In this document: piece by piece, positions 36,344 through 47,578 of the stretch
Layout of the letters: each line of letters begins with the position of its first letter
How positions within the stretch are numbered: position 1 is the first letter of the stretch
NCBI GenBank assembly: GCA_028671895.1
Contig: CM053813.1
Coordinates: 14,322,001-14,386,000, forward strand
Direction of reading: 5' to 3'
DNA length: 64,000 nucleotides
Source of the DNA: Oenanthe sinensis
Lineage: Eukaryota > Streptophyta > Magnoliopsida > Apiales > Apiaceae
Position numbers and translations under genes: made by a program
Notes under the pieces: generated by a model
What the model saw: only the letters and a program-made list of their open reading frames with translations
The model's database searches: none
What the model was told of the DNA's origin: nothing

Positions 36344-37529
36344 TATTATTTCCCTTAAGTACAAGTTTGTAGAGGGGGGTTGAATACACACTTAAGAATT
36401 ATTTAAAATTCTTGCAGATTGAAGTTTGTTCAAAAAGTATTTGAGTGTTTGGAATGATTAAGATAGAAGATAGAACTAGAAGAATTTAAAAAAAAATAAA
36501 GAAAATCTTTTAAAAATTACTAGTGGATTGGTTCTTCTACTAGTGAATATTTTGCTTTCAATAAACCTTAGTCTTATAACCAAGCTGCTTTAACATATGA
36601 ATATAACTAAGAAAATGACTACAATAATTCTCTATCTCTCTATTGTGCTCTTCTTGTTCGATTTCTCACACTATTGCTACTATGAACTGCTAAACTATAT
36701 ATAGCAGCCAATTTCCTACATCTATTTTCTATCAACTGATATGAGTATAAATTACACTATTCAATGTTTGCACTAAAATAAAGTGTGGCTACTTTCATAG
36801 TCTTCATAGGCCTTTGCTTATTCTGGACAAGTCTTTGTCCTGTTCTTCTCCATGAAAAGTATGTTCCCTTGAAAGTCTTCACATTCCTGACAGAACTGTC
36901 TTCTATTGAGTTAGACTTCTGGAAAGATTCCTTTCATTTTCCTTTAACTATTTTGGGAAACTTTGATAAACTGATAATTACTATGAAGCTTATCTGTTCA
37001 GCCTTCTTTGTTTATCTATTGATGGATAAGGTATCCATTGATCAATTGATGTATCAATGGATGTTTGAGTATCCATCGATCCCTTTATCCATTGATTGCT
37101 TTTTATTCGTTGATTGCCTTGATGCTTTAATCCGTTGATAGAGATCCATTGATTTCATTTTTATTGACTTCTATTCATCGATCAACCATCTATATCCATT
37201 GACTACTTTATCCGTTGATCACTTCACTTCAGAGAATTTTGACTTACAATATTTACACTTTGTCAGCCATTATTCACATTTGTTGATGAGCTATCAATCG
37301 AAGCCAATAATCATAAGTTGATTAGATAATCGCATCCATTGACATATTACAATCAATTGATAATATAAGGAATTGTAAATCACTGTTACAATCAATTTTA
37401 TCATTTGATTAACAACAACTTCAACTGATAAATGGTTCCCTAGTCAACGGATATTTATAGATCATATATCCATTGACTAGTTACAAATTTAAGAACATAA
37501 TTAAAATTCTAGGTAATTTGTTATCATCA
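36344..37529 (-). repeat. 5' LTR of element D
   Basis: The minus-strand end, next to the PBS, reads AATAATA where CCTAACA-type ends are expected (TG to TA at the plus-strand start). It has the G run plus TTGAATAC block (36374-36390), a TATA box on the minus strand at 36695-36704, and a cluster of TCCATTGAT words at 37015-37480. The outer end TGATGATAAC at 37529 is the best candidate from composition and the restart of E coding sequence. The matching LTR is off-window. Confidence 0.7.
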
Positions 37530-38226
37530 TACTTCATGATTCCTAATAGTAAGAGAGTTGACAATACTAGCTACAGAGGTATGATTGACTCATTATTATA
37601 TTTAACCGGTAGTAGATCAGATATAATGTTTGCAACAAGCCTATGTGCTAGATTTTAATCTGACCCTAGAGAATCACATTTGATAGCAGTGAAAAGAATT
37701 TTTAGATATCTCAAGGGTGCGTAATCTCTTGGACTTTGGTATCCTTGAGAGTCTGAGTTTTCACTAATTGGCTATTCAGACTCTGATTATGCAGGATGCA
37801 AAGTGGACATGAATTGTACAACAGGTCAATGCCAATTTCTTGGCAACAGGTTAATTTCTTGGTTTACCAAGAAACAACAAACTGTATCAATCTCAACAAA
37901 GGAGGCTGAATACATAGCAGCTGGAAGTTGTTGTACTCAAATTATGTGGATGGGAAATCAATTACTTGATTATGGAATAACATTCTCAAACATTCATATG
38001 TATTGTGATAATACTAGTGCTATTAAAATTTCAGAGAATCTAGTCCAAAATTTCAGAACAAAGCAATTGATATCAGGTATAATTTTATTAGAGAACATAT
38101 TAAAAATGGTACTGTTAAACTTCATTATGTTCCAACTGACAGACAGATTTCAGACATTTTAATAAAACCACTTGATTAGTCTACCTTTCTCAGAATGGTA
38201 GGTGAGTTAGGTATGTTAAATATGTA
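37530..38226 (+). pseudogene. Element E pol tail: RT end and RNase H
   Basis: It begins near VDNTSYRGMIDSLLYLT and continues through LCARF, a TAA, the RYLKG segment, a TAA, and the RNase H with YSDSDYAGC, EAEYIAAGSCC and CDNTSAIK. A frameshift near 38065 and a stop near 38160 precede the terminal ELGMLNM at 38226. The usual strand-specific domain order shows E reads rightward. Confidence 0.85.
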
Positions 38227-38533
38227 ATTGCACAATCATTATAAGTAGCAAGGTATGAACTTTAATTATAATCCCTGATTTTCAAAACTATAATTTGTTA
38301 TTGCAAAATTCTTGAAGTATTTTACCTTGATAGAGTCTAATTTCTAGACTCTGACGGGTCTATAGACTCTGAGAGTCTGTAGACTCTGAAGGCCATGACT
38401 ATTAGACTCTGAAACGGTTAGAATTCGTGCCTACAGACTATGATTAATTTTTGAACCGTTCAAATGACTTGAAATAAGCGGTAACAGTTACTTTTTATTG
38501 GTTACAGGCTATAGACTCGTGTCTATTGTGTGC
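38227..38533 (+). other. Pol/env spacer of E, left part
   Basis: Non-coding. From 38330 it carries six or more AGACTCTGA words, mostly opposite in orientation to the CAGAGTCT words of the E LTR. F is inserted at the end of this cluster, with TGTGC at 38529-38533. Confidence 0.75.
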
Positions 38534-39852
38534 TGTTAGCGATTTTAAAACCTATACGCAAGTGCACGTATCTAAACAAGTAGTATATAAATTCATTCCC
38601 ATGAGGAATAACTTTAAGTTGCTAAATACCACACAATATTTTTCAATTAATTCAAGTCAAATAATAATAGATTGTAGAAAGTGATAATTATCACTAAAAC
38701 TAAACTAACACAAATAAATTACCAAGATTAATAAAACTAGGCCTTCAACTTCATCAAATATTCTTTAATAAATACTTTAGCATCTCTATTTTAGTGCTTC
38801 AATTGCTAGTCCAAGGCATACAAATATCCACAAGGACCTTCCGAATCTCAAGTGATTCTAACTCATAAGATTAACTCCCATATTCCTATGTAGAATTTAA
38901 ATCCATGAGCAGCATTAACACATAACCTTAATATGACTACCTAAGGTATTTATGTATATTCCTATCCTAAACACGAATTAACATATTGTTAATCTCAAGT
39001 TATAGAAATTCGGTCTTTATTTAAGCTACTTTTCCAAGCCAACCTAAATAACCAATTCAATTTCAAGATTGATCATTCCCTGAAAAGCATTAAGAATAAA
39101 TTACTATAAACAATTGTAATCAACACCAAAATAGAGAATTAAAGAATACTTATATATTAACACAAGAATCCATTAAAGGCCTAGATAGAGATTTAGTTCG
39201 ACATCACACCAAAGAGTACTAAATACAAGAAGAAAGACATGATATCAAGTTTACAATAAAGAAAAGTGAAGAAGAGAAGATAAAACTCAAGAATCCTTCT
39301 TCTCTCTATTGCTATTCTCCCTTGAATGCTTCACCTCTGTTGTTCCGTGTAACTGCTCGGGCTATGTGCGTGTATCTCTCTCTCTCTAATATCACGTCCT
39401 TATCTCCTTAACTCAATAATCATTATCTCATCTATTTTACAAGTGTTTTTAATAAATTATTTAGAATACAAGAAAGAATTCCTAATTAGAATATAACTCT
39501 AATTAAGAAATTCGAAGGCTTCTGTTGCTGGGCTTTTCTGGGCAGATGAGAGCAGATTTAAATATTGAACCCATGGTAGAAATAAAGGTCTTCTTCCAAG
39601 CTTTCCAATGACTGTTTATGGGCTTAAAATGGAGTTGTAGAACTCTAGATAAAGCCCAAACAATAAAAACTGTGCAAGCTGTCCAAAAATCCTAATTTTG
39701 CATTAATTACGCCAAAAAATTCCACTTCAAGCTCCAAACCATTAATTTCTTGTAACCTGCAATAAAATATTAAAACACATAAATAAAATCCAATTTCATG
39801 CAAAATTACTTAAAAATATAAGGATAAACTCATAATAAATATCTACTTATCA
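38534..39852 (-). repeat. 3' LTR of F
   Basis: Direct repeat of 50644-51960. On the minus strand it starts TGATAAGTAG and ends AAAATCGCTAACA. Confidence 0.93.
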
Positions 39853-39867
39853 AATATCCCCACACTT
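39853..39867 (-). promoter_or_regulatory. Polypurine tract of F
   Basis: The minus strand reads AAGTGTGGGGATATT directly before the 3' LTR. Confidence 0.75.
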
Positions 39868-41437
39868 AAGATTTTGCACGTCCTCGGGCAAAGAAAGAAA
39901 ATAAACACTATATCCTAATTTATTACCATCACTTTCGTAGATGACACGATTGCATTGAGCATATGCAACAACCCTTTAAACCCCTAGGCAGCCCTAGTAG
40001 GACGAGTTTTGTCTCGTGAGGGCCTACAGCGAATGTACCCACAAAATCCATCTAACTCATGTAATAATAATGTAGATGATATGCACATGATCCCAAATAT
40101 ACTAGTGTATGCCAAGTTAGCGATAACCTTCAGCATATGCAATAGGTTTAGACAAATCTAGCTCACACAAGAATATCACCACATAATAACCACAAGTACA
40201 GAGCGTGCGTGTGTGCTTATCTTAAAAAAAACATGCTTTGTAATGAAGCAAAAATATAGACATACAAGTTTCAATATGACCAATCATGCGAATTAATAGC
40301 TCCCAAGTTGAGTACTAGAATAGATCTTAAACACTTCGTTACTTAGAACTAGCCATCATTCAAGTTTAACATGGAAAGGTACATGTATTTTTTTTATTAT
40401 ACTCATATCACTTGGTTCTCTATATGCTCGGTCTATGACTGAGGTTCTCCATGTAACGAGTTTTAGGTCAGTGAGTCCCAGAACATAAAGATCTTAGGCC
40501 ACTAGGATTGGCGCCCCCTCGGACTTACTCACTCGAAGTTCCATCAACCGTAAGACTTAACTAACCAAAGTGATTAGCTTATTTGATCGTGCAATGGTTA
40601 AGATCCCAAAAGATTTATGCACTAATACCCATGTAGCGAGCGTTGGGTCAGCAATCCCAAACCATAAAAGGTTTTAGGTTACTAGGCACAAAGTCCCCTA
40701 AGACTTAATTACTCGAGTATTAATGAGCTCAACCTAGCCAATTATACTAAATAAAATATTTAAGCGAGACATTGCTACGCTTTTATTCTTTTTTTATATG
40801 CACCTTTTTTTAATTTTTTTTACACATACTCCCATATCACCCTTAAACTTATGCTACATTGTAAGATCAAAAAGGGAATAGTCAAAATTCTAATAATCAA
40901 CAAGTGGTTACCCCTCAATACACAAGTATGTCCAAGTCTCACTTCAACGAGTATAATAATTTATGTCAAAAAATACTCTCTGCACAAGTGATACTATGCA
41001 TGAATATCATTAATAAACACGTGCTCATAGCAAGATTTAACCAGAAGCAAGTTACACTTAATATCATCATAAGTTACTGACTTGAACTACTATTCAGATG
41101 AGATCATGCAATGCAAGCATCTAATTATATTATAAGGCTAGAATTATATTTGGATTTTTAAAATTTTCAATTTTTTTTCTTTTTTTCTTTTTTTATAATT
41201 AATAGGAATACAAACAAAAACTACTAACTAAAACAAGTGAAGATGCGCATCCCCACACTTAAGTGAGACATTGTCCTCAATGACTCAAAAGAAAATAAAA
41301 AAAAAATAAAAAAAAACAAAAAAAAACAAAAAAAAACAAAAAAAACAAAAAAAAACGCCAACAACTAATATAAAAGAAGAAAGGAACAAGGAAGAAATAC
41401 TACTAAACTACTAAGAAAAGAAAAACTCCCCTAGGTA
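39868..41437 (-). other. 3' untranslated region of F
   Basis: No ORF. It contains two diverged copies of a unit of about 180 bases (40440-40600 and 40625-40735), each with CATGTA-CGAG, GGTCAG, a TTAGG-ACTAGG stretch and ACTCGA. At 41280-41360 there is an A-rich AAAAAACAAAA run. Confidence 0.65.
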
Positions 41438-42502
41438 TCAAGATTCTTGACGAGGCAAGTGGTGCTTCATGTAAGCAAACATGTGTGCCATTTGCTTCTC
41501 CATCCTCTCTAGCTTTTGTAACAGTTGATTGTGGCTGCGTTGCACCCCAGCAACCTGCTCCTTGAGTGTTTGCCTAGGCTCGGGGACATGCTCTTCTGCT
41601 GGTTCCGAGTCTTCTGACCAACGTGGGTGAGGAAATGGCTTCAGCCCATCGCGTGAATGTCGAAACAAGATACACATACCAACTAAATATTCTGCATTAA
41701 TCGTAGGTGACCCACCATCCGCTACTTTTAAATTGGTTTTGTTGCGATCAAAGACACCTAATCTCTCAGCAATTCTCGTTATAAAACCGCCTATCACAAT
41801 AGCACCGGTTGTGCGCTTGGCTTGATACAAGAATCTGTTAATTAACAAGGTTGTCCAATCCACAAGTAGCCCATCATCAAAATAATATAGCAAAGCAAGC
41901 TCACCCATTTGCACTTTGTAATTGCTTTCAGCACGACCATATATAGTGTAGGACATGAGGCGAGCAAAATAACGATCACAATGGTTTACTATTTCTGAAG
42001 ATAAGGCATGTTGAGTTCCATAACTTGCAGGCTTCGACAATCTCGTGATTTTAAACCAAAAAGGAGTAGCGTAACCCTCGGGCAATGGTTCTTGTTCAAA
42101 TAATTGCCACCCAAACATGCTTCCCAATTCTGATTTTGTGATTTCATGTTGAACATTAGCTATTCGGAATGAAAGTGTATTGTCATCAACAACAGTGAAA
42201 GAGCTCAGGAATTCATATGTAAGAAACGGGTAAGAAGGATCATCCATGGTCATTAAATCACTCCAACCCACATCATACAAATAACCCGCAAACTCCTCTT
42301 TAATTCGCAACAGTTCCAATGAAGATGGATCAACATATTTATTGGGTAAGACCTTACGTTTAGATAATACCGTATAAAGATCTTGTTGGGCCTTCCCACT
42401 TGGCTTAAAAGATGGATATTTGTGAATGATGGCCACACCTGTCTCGAATGTACGCTTGCACTTCTTCCTTGGCGGATTTTTAATGTCAGAACGAGGAGTC
42501 AT
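41438..42502 (-). CDS. Downstream ORF of F (Athila ORF-1-like, 354 aa)
   Basis: This is an uninterrupted frame from ATG 42502 to TAG 41438, in the position where Athila elements have their env-like or ORF-1-like gene. The N-terminus is basic (KNPPRKKCKR, a possible nuclear localisation signal). The middle contains an aromatic-rich globular segment (FGWQLFEQEPLPEGYATPFW, RYFARLMSYTIYGR). The C-terminus is a short Gln/Lys/Glu coiled coil followed by a His-rich tail. I see no signal peptide or membrane segment. It resembles the plant mobile-domain-like proteins of Athila elements; the function is unknown. It is intact while pol is broken. Confidence 0.7.
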   Translation of the reverse strand: MTPRSDIKNPPRKKCKRTFETGVAIIHKYPSFKPSGKAQQDLYTVLSKRKVLPNKYVDPSSLELLRIKEEFAGYLYDVGWSDLMTMDDPSYPFLTYEFLSSFTVVDDNTLSFRIANVQHEITKSELGSMFGWQLFEQEPLPEGYATPFWFKITRLSKPASYGTQHALSSEIVNHCDRYFARLMSYTIYGRAESNYKVQMGELALLYYFDDGLLVDWTTLLINRFLYQAKRTTGAIVIGGFITRIAERLGVFDRNKTNLKVADGGSPTINAEYLVGMCILFRHSRDGLKPFPHPRWSEDSEPAEEHVPEPRQTLKEQVAGVQRSHNQLLQKLERMEKQMAHMFAYMKHHLPRQES

Positions 42503-43490
42503 GATAACAGAACGATGAGAGAGGGAACCTCAATTAAATTGAAGAAGTGGCGGCACGTGATTAATAACCAATCTCTACAGACGGTAACCAATTTGGTGGT
42601 GATGAACTTATGTTGCTAGTAACGTGTTCAACCAATAAGATATACACGAGAGGTTAGAGATGCACACCAATTAGAATTAGGATATACATGTACAAATTAA
42701 AAGACGTACATAACTATATAAAATAATGATAATATAAAGTATACAAATATATATATATAATAAAATAATAATAATAATAATAATAAATAAATTATATACC
42801 TGAAAAGTTAGTACAATTTATTACAAAAGTAGTACAAATATAATATAATAATTATACACATTGTAAACATATAACATAAAATAATAATAATAGTAGTAAC
42901 ATGCGTTAATAATGCTATTAAGTAAAATATGATAATATAGTCACATAGAACAACATCGTATATCAGTTTACTGAAAATAAATAAATAAATAAATATTTAT
43001 TTATTTATTTATTTAATCTAATAAGTATATATATATAAACTATTAAGAAATTAATATAATAATTATATTACAAAAATAAACTATACAGGAAGGATATTTA
43101 TATCTAGATAATTATTAGCATAGTACTCTAGTTAATCTAGTATATAGTACATATATGTCAAACAAGTTACATGACTAGCAAAGTTATACCGCAGGCTTCG
43201 TGAGGTACACGCCCGTTTTAGTCACCCGGCGCTAGCATGCTGCGAAACAGATTTTTAAAACCACATCCTCTAAATTGAATACTGTGGTTTAAATTTCCTG
43301 ATTCAAATTTCACTTTATTTTTTTCTTTTTCAAAATAGCTTTAGTCCAAAACAGCTGCATTCAACTTCTGTTAATTTCCTGAAACTTCACAATAAATCAT
43401 CAAGGCACCTTGTGGGAGTAAAAAAATAAAATAATAAAAATCTACCCATTTAAAAAAATTAAAAATTAATTTAAAAAAAATCTAAGAGGA

Positions 43491-43534
<44 letters not shown>

Positions 43535-43615
43535 ACAACTAACCTTTTACAAAATACTTGGGTTGCCTCCCAAGAAGCGCCCTATTTATAGTCATGGCTT
43601 TGACTATTTCCGTCC
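42503..43615 (-). other. Spacer of F between integrase and downstream ORF
   Basis: Strongly AT-rich, no gene. It includes a perfect 40-base palindrome of ATAAA/TTTAT units at 42975-43014 and a TA microsatellite at about 43494-43531. Confidence 0.7.
43494..43531. repeat. (TA)n microsatellite
   Basis: About 19 uninterrupted TA dinucleotides. Likely polymorphic between individuals. Confidence 0.9.
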
Positions 43616-46600
43616 TCATAGCTCAGAAAGTAAGATAGATGAGACATTACGATCAACGTCACCACCTAAGTATGGCTTCAATCTTTGTCCATTGACTTTG
43701 AAACTCCTCCCCGTAACCATATCCTCAACTTCAACCGCTCCATATGGAAAGACTTGTACAACTCTAAAAGGTCCCGACCAACGCGATTTAAGCTTACCCG
43801 GAAACAACTTCAGTCGTGAATTAAACAATAGAACCAATTGGCCTATCTCCAATTCTTTAGGTAGAATTTTCTGGTCATGCCACTTCTTCATCTTTTCTTT
43901 ATACAATTTAGAGTTCTCATATGAATTCAATCGAATTTCATCAAGCTCATTTAGTTGAAGAAGACGCTTCTCTCCAACTACTTCAAAATCAAAGTTCAGC
44001 TTCTTTATTTCCCAAAAAGCTTTGTGTTCCATCTCTACTGGCAAATGACAAGATTTTCCATAGACCAACTGATAAGGTGATAAACCCAATGGTGTTTTAT
44101 AGGCAGTTCTGTAAGCCCAAAGACTGTCATCTAACTTCTTAGACCAATCCTTTCTTGTAGAATTTACCGTCTTCTCTAGGATCTGTTTAATCTCTCTGTT
44201 TGACACTTCAGCTTGCCCATTGGTTTGGGGATGGTAAGCACATGCTACCTTATGACGAACACCATATTTTGATAATAACGCTGAGAACTGCTTATTACAG
44301 AAATGAGTTCCCTCATCACTGATAATAGATCTTGGTGTCCCAAACCGAGTGAAAATATTCTTCCTTAAGAATTCAAGAACCACATATGCATCATTAGTGG
44401 GGGTTGCAATGGCCTCAACCCACTTAGAAACAAAGTCAACTGCCAACAGTATATATTGATTCTGGAATGACATCACAAATGGACCCATGAAGTCAATCCC
44501 CCATACATCAAGCAATTCAACCTCTAGTATATAATTCAAAGGCATCCCATTCCTCTTTGAAATATTACCAGTACGTTGGCATCGATCACAACTTCTTATA
44601 AATTCATGAGCATCGTGAAAAAAGAGAAGGTCAGTAAAAACCTGATTGTAAGACCTTTGCTACAGTTCTACTACCTTGAAAATGGCCACCATATGGAGAA
44701 TTATGACAATGATACAAGACACTTTGTATCTCATCATCAGGAATACACCTTCTTAGAATATTGTCTGGACAGAGCTTGAAAAGAAATGGTTCATCCCATA
44801 GAAATGATTTAACCTGATGTAAAAACCTTTTCTTTTGCTGATAATTGAACTCCGTGGGAATAATATTGCTAACCAAATAGTTAACATAATCAGCAAACCA
44901 AGGAAGACCCTTGTATTCGACAGCCATAAGTTTTTCATCAGGAAAAGAATCATTGACGATTTAAGAATTATCAGATTTCTCATTGTTCTCCAACCTCGAT
45001 AAATGATTAGCAACGTGATTTTCTGAACCTTTTTTGTCTTTGATCTCCAAGTCAAATTCCTGCAAGAGTAAAACCCATCGAATCAAGCGAGGTTTTGCAT
45101 CCTTCTTCTCAATTAGATATTTGATAGCCGAATGATCAGTATACACAATCACCTTAGTGCCAATAAGATATGATCTAAATTTTTCAAAAGCATACACCAC
45201 AACAAGCAATTCTTTTTCTGTAGTTGTGTAATTAAGTTGAGCTCCACAAAGAGTCTTACTTGCATAGTATATAGAATGAAAAATTTTATTCCTTCGCTGT
45301 CCCAAAACTGCTCCAATTGCAAAATCACTTGCATCACACATTAGCTCAAAAGGAAGGCTTCAATCCGGAGCAATGATAATTGGTGTAGAAACCAACCTCG
45401 TTTTTAGCTCCTCATATGCTGCAAGACAAGTATCATCAAATACAAACTTTGTGTCCTTCTCAAGTAGATTGCACAAAGGCTTTGAAATTTTTGAGAAGTC
45501 TTTGATGAATCGCCTATAGAAACCTGCATGGCCAAAAAAACTTCTGACTCCTTTAACGGAACTCGGTGGAGGAAGTTTCTCAATAGTCTCTATCTTGGCT
45601 TTGTCAACCTCTAAACCTTTGCTTGACACTTTATGCCCAAGAACAATGCCTTCTTGAACCATAAAATGACATTTCTCCCAGTTAAGCACCAAGTTGGTTT
45701 CTTCACACCGTTGCAACACCCTTTCCAAATTCATCAAGCATGAATCAAAAGAATCCCCAAGTATAGAAAAATCATCCATGAAAACCTCTACTCCTTGATC
45801 AATCATGTCAGAGAAAATAGCCATTATACACCTCTGAAAAGTAGGTGGTGCATTGCACAAACCAAATGACACCCTCCTAAAAGTAAAAGTACCAAAAGGG
45901 CATGTAAAAGTAGTCTTCTCTTGATCCTCTGGTGCAATAGCAATTTGATGGTAGCCTGAATATCTATCCAGAAAGCAATAGAATTCCTTACCTGCAAGTC
46001 TGTCAAGCATCTGATCAATGAATGGTAGTGGAAAATGGTCTTTCCTTGTAGCTTTGTTCAACTTCCTGTAGTCCATACACACTCTCCATCCTGTTACTGT
46101 TCTGGTAGGAATGAGATCATTATTTTCATTAGGCACAACTGTGATTCCACTATCTTTGGTACACATTGAATAGGACTCACCCAAAAACTGTCTGAAATAA
46201 GGTATATGATACCAGCATCTAGCCATTTGATGATCTCCTTTTTCACAACCTCTTTCATAATAGGATTCAGCCTTCTTTGACGCTCAATACTAGGCTTATG
46301 ACCATCCTCCATTGCAATTTTATGCATACAGAATGAAGGGATGATACCCTTAATGTCAGCAATTTTCCAGCCAATAGCTTTCTTATGTTCTCTCAAGACT
46401 CGAAGAAATTTATCCTCTTGTTCAACTGAGAGAGTAGATGATATAATCACTGGCACGGTAGAATTTTCTCCAAGAAATGCATACTTGAGATGTGCTGGAA
46501 GTTGCTTTAGCTCTAACTCAGGAGGTTCTTCAATAGATGGTTTAGATGCCTTAGACTTTTCAGGCATCTCAAAAGATTCAAACTTCTGAAAAGGCCTTCG

Positions 46601-47575
46601 ATAACTAGGTAGAGCATTTAATTCTTTGACACATTCTTCAATTTCCTCATTACTATCATCACCGGCTTCTTGTAAAGGCAACTCTAGAGCATCACTAGAA
46701 TGATGTGCTAGCATCTGTGTGTCATCCACACTTGAAATAACACTCAAAGAAAAACAACTCACCTCATCATTAGAAAACATCATTGCAGAAAAAACATTAA
46801 ATGTGACATGTTCATCCTGCACTCGCATAGTTAACTCTCCTTTCTGAACATCAATAAGAGTTCTTCCGGTCGCTAGGAATGGCCTACCAAGAAGTAAATG
46901 AATGTCTTCATCTTCTTCCATATCAAGCACAGTGAAGTCTGCAGGAAAAATGAATTTATCAACCTTGACAAGAACATCTTCAACTATGCCCCTTGGATAT
47001 GCCAAAGATCTGTCAGCTAACTGTAAACGTACTGATGTAGGTTTTACTTCTCCTACTCCTAGCTTCATAAAAATTGATAGTGGCATCAAATTCACACTTT
47101 CCCCCAAGTCACATAAAGCTTTGCTAAAATATTATGTCCCAATAGTGCATGGGATAGTGAAACTTCCGGGATCTTTGAGTTTTGGCGGAAGCTTTTTCTG
47201 TAGGATGGCACTACACTCCTCAGTTAACGCCACAGTTTCAAATTCCTCTAGCCTTCTATTTCGTGACAGAATATCATTCATAAATTTGACATAACTCGAC
47301 ATCTGCTCTAGTGCTTCAGCAAAAGGGATATTAATAGACAATTTCTTGAAGACCTCTAGAAATTTTTGAAATTGTTTGTGTTGCTTCTGCTTCTGTAATC
47401 GTTGAGGGAATGGAGGAGGTGGATATACAGGCTTCACCAAAATTGGTGCATCAACCTGAGTATCATTTACTGCAATAGGTTCTTCATTCAACTGAGGTTC
47501 AGAATGTACCTCTTCATCTACCTTATTTGTATTCCCTTCAATTTCATTTCCACTCCTCAACGTAATTGCCTTGCA
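43616..47575 (-). pseudogene. Element F pol (protease, RT, RNase H, integrase)
   Basis: Order is typical Ty3/gypsy. Protease region: LCDLGESVNLMPLSIF near 47110-47070, where Athila elements usually have DLGAS; a TAA lies just before it. RT: WVSPIQCVPK, then a one-base shift near 46160, DYRKLNKATRKDHFPLPF, and FMDDFS (about 45767-45785). RNase H: TGA at about 45358, then CDASDFAIGAVLGQ and YTDHSAIKYL. Integrase: a stop and one-base shift in a T run near 44615-44635 within the zinc region, CDRCQR, then the core D (WGIDFMGP), D (SDEGTHF) and E (NGQAEVSNREIK), ending RLKPYLGGD and stop at 43616. The TGG-to-TGA type stops look like single transitions. Confidence 0.92.
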
Positions 47576-47578
47576 ATG

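Larger units (their letters stand above)
29009..37529 (-). mobile_element. Element D: Sirevirus-type Copia element, 3' part off-window
   Basis: In minus-strand order it has a 5' LTR, PBS, gag, pol, spacer and the N-terminal part of the env-like ORF, where C2 is inserted. The rest and the 3' LTR would lie left of the window. It is clearly older than A: gag has many stops and both zinc knuckles are damaged. It interrupts the pol of E. Confidence 0.85.

Noticed and set aside
43563..43958. Plus-strand 131-codon frame at 43563-43958, and other frames antisense to pol, gag and env-like genes
   Set aside because: They are antisense shadows of integrase and other retrotransposon genes on the opposite strand, with no domains of their own.
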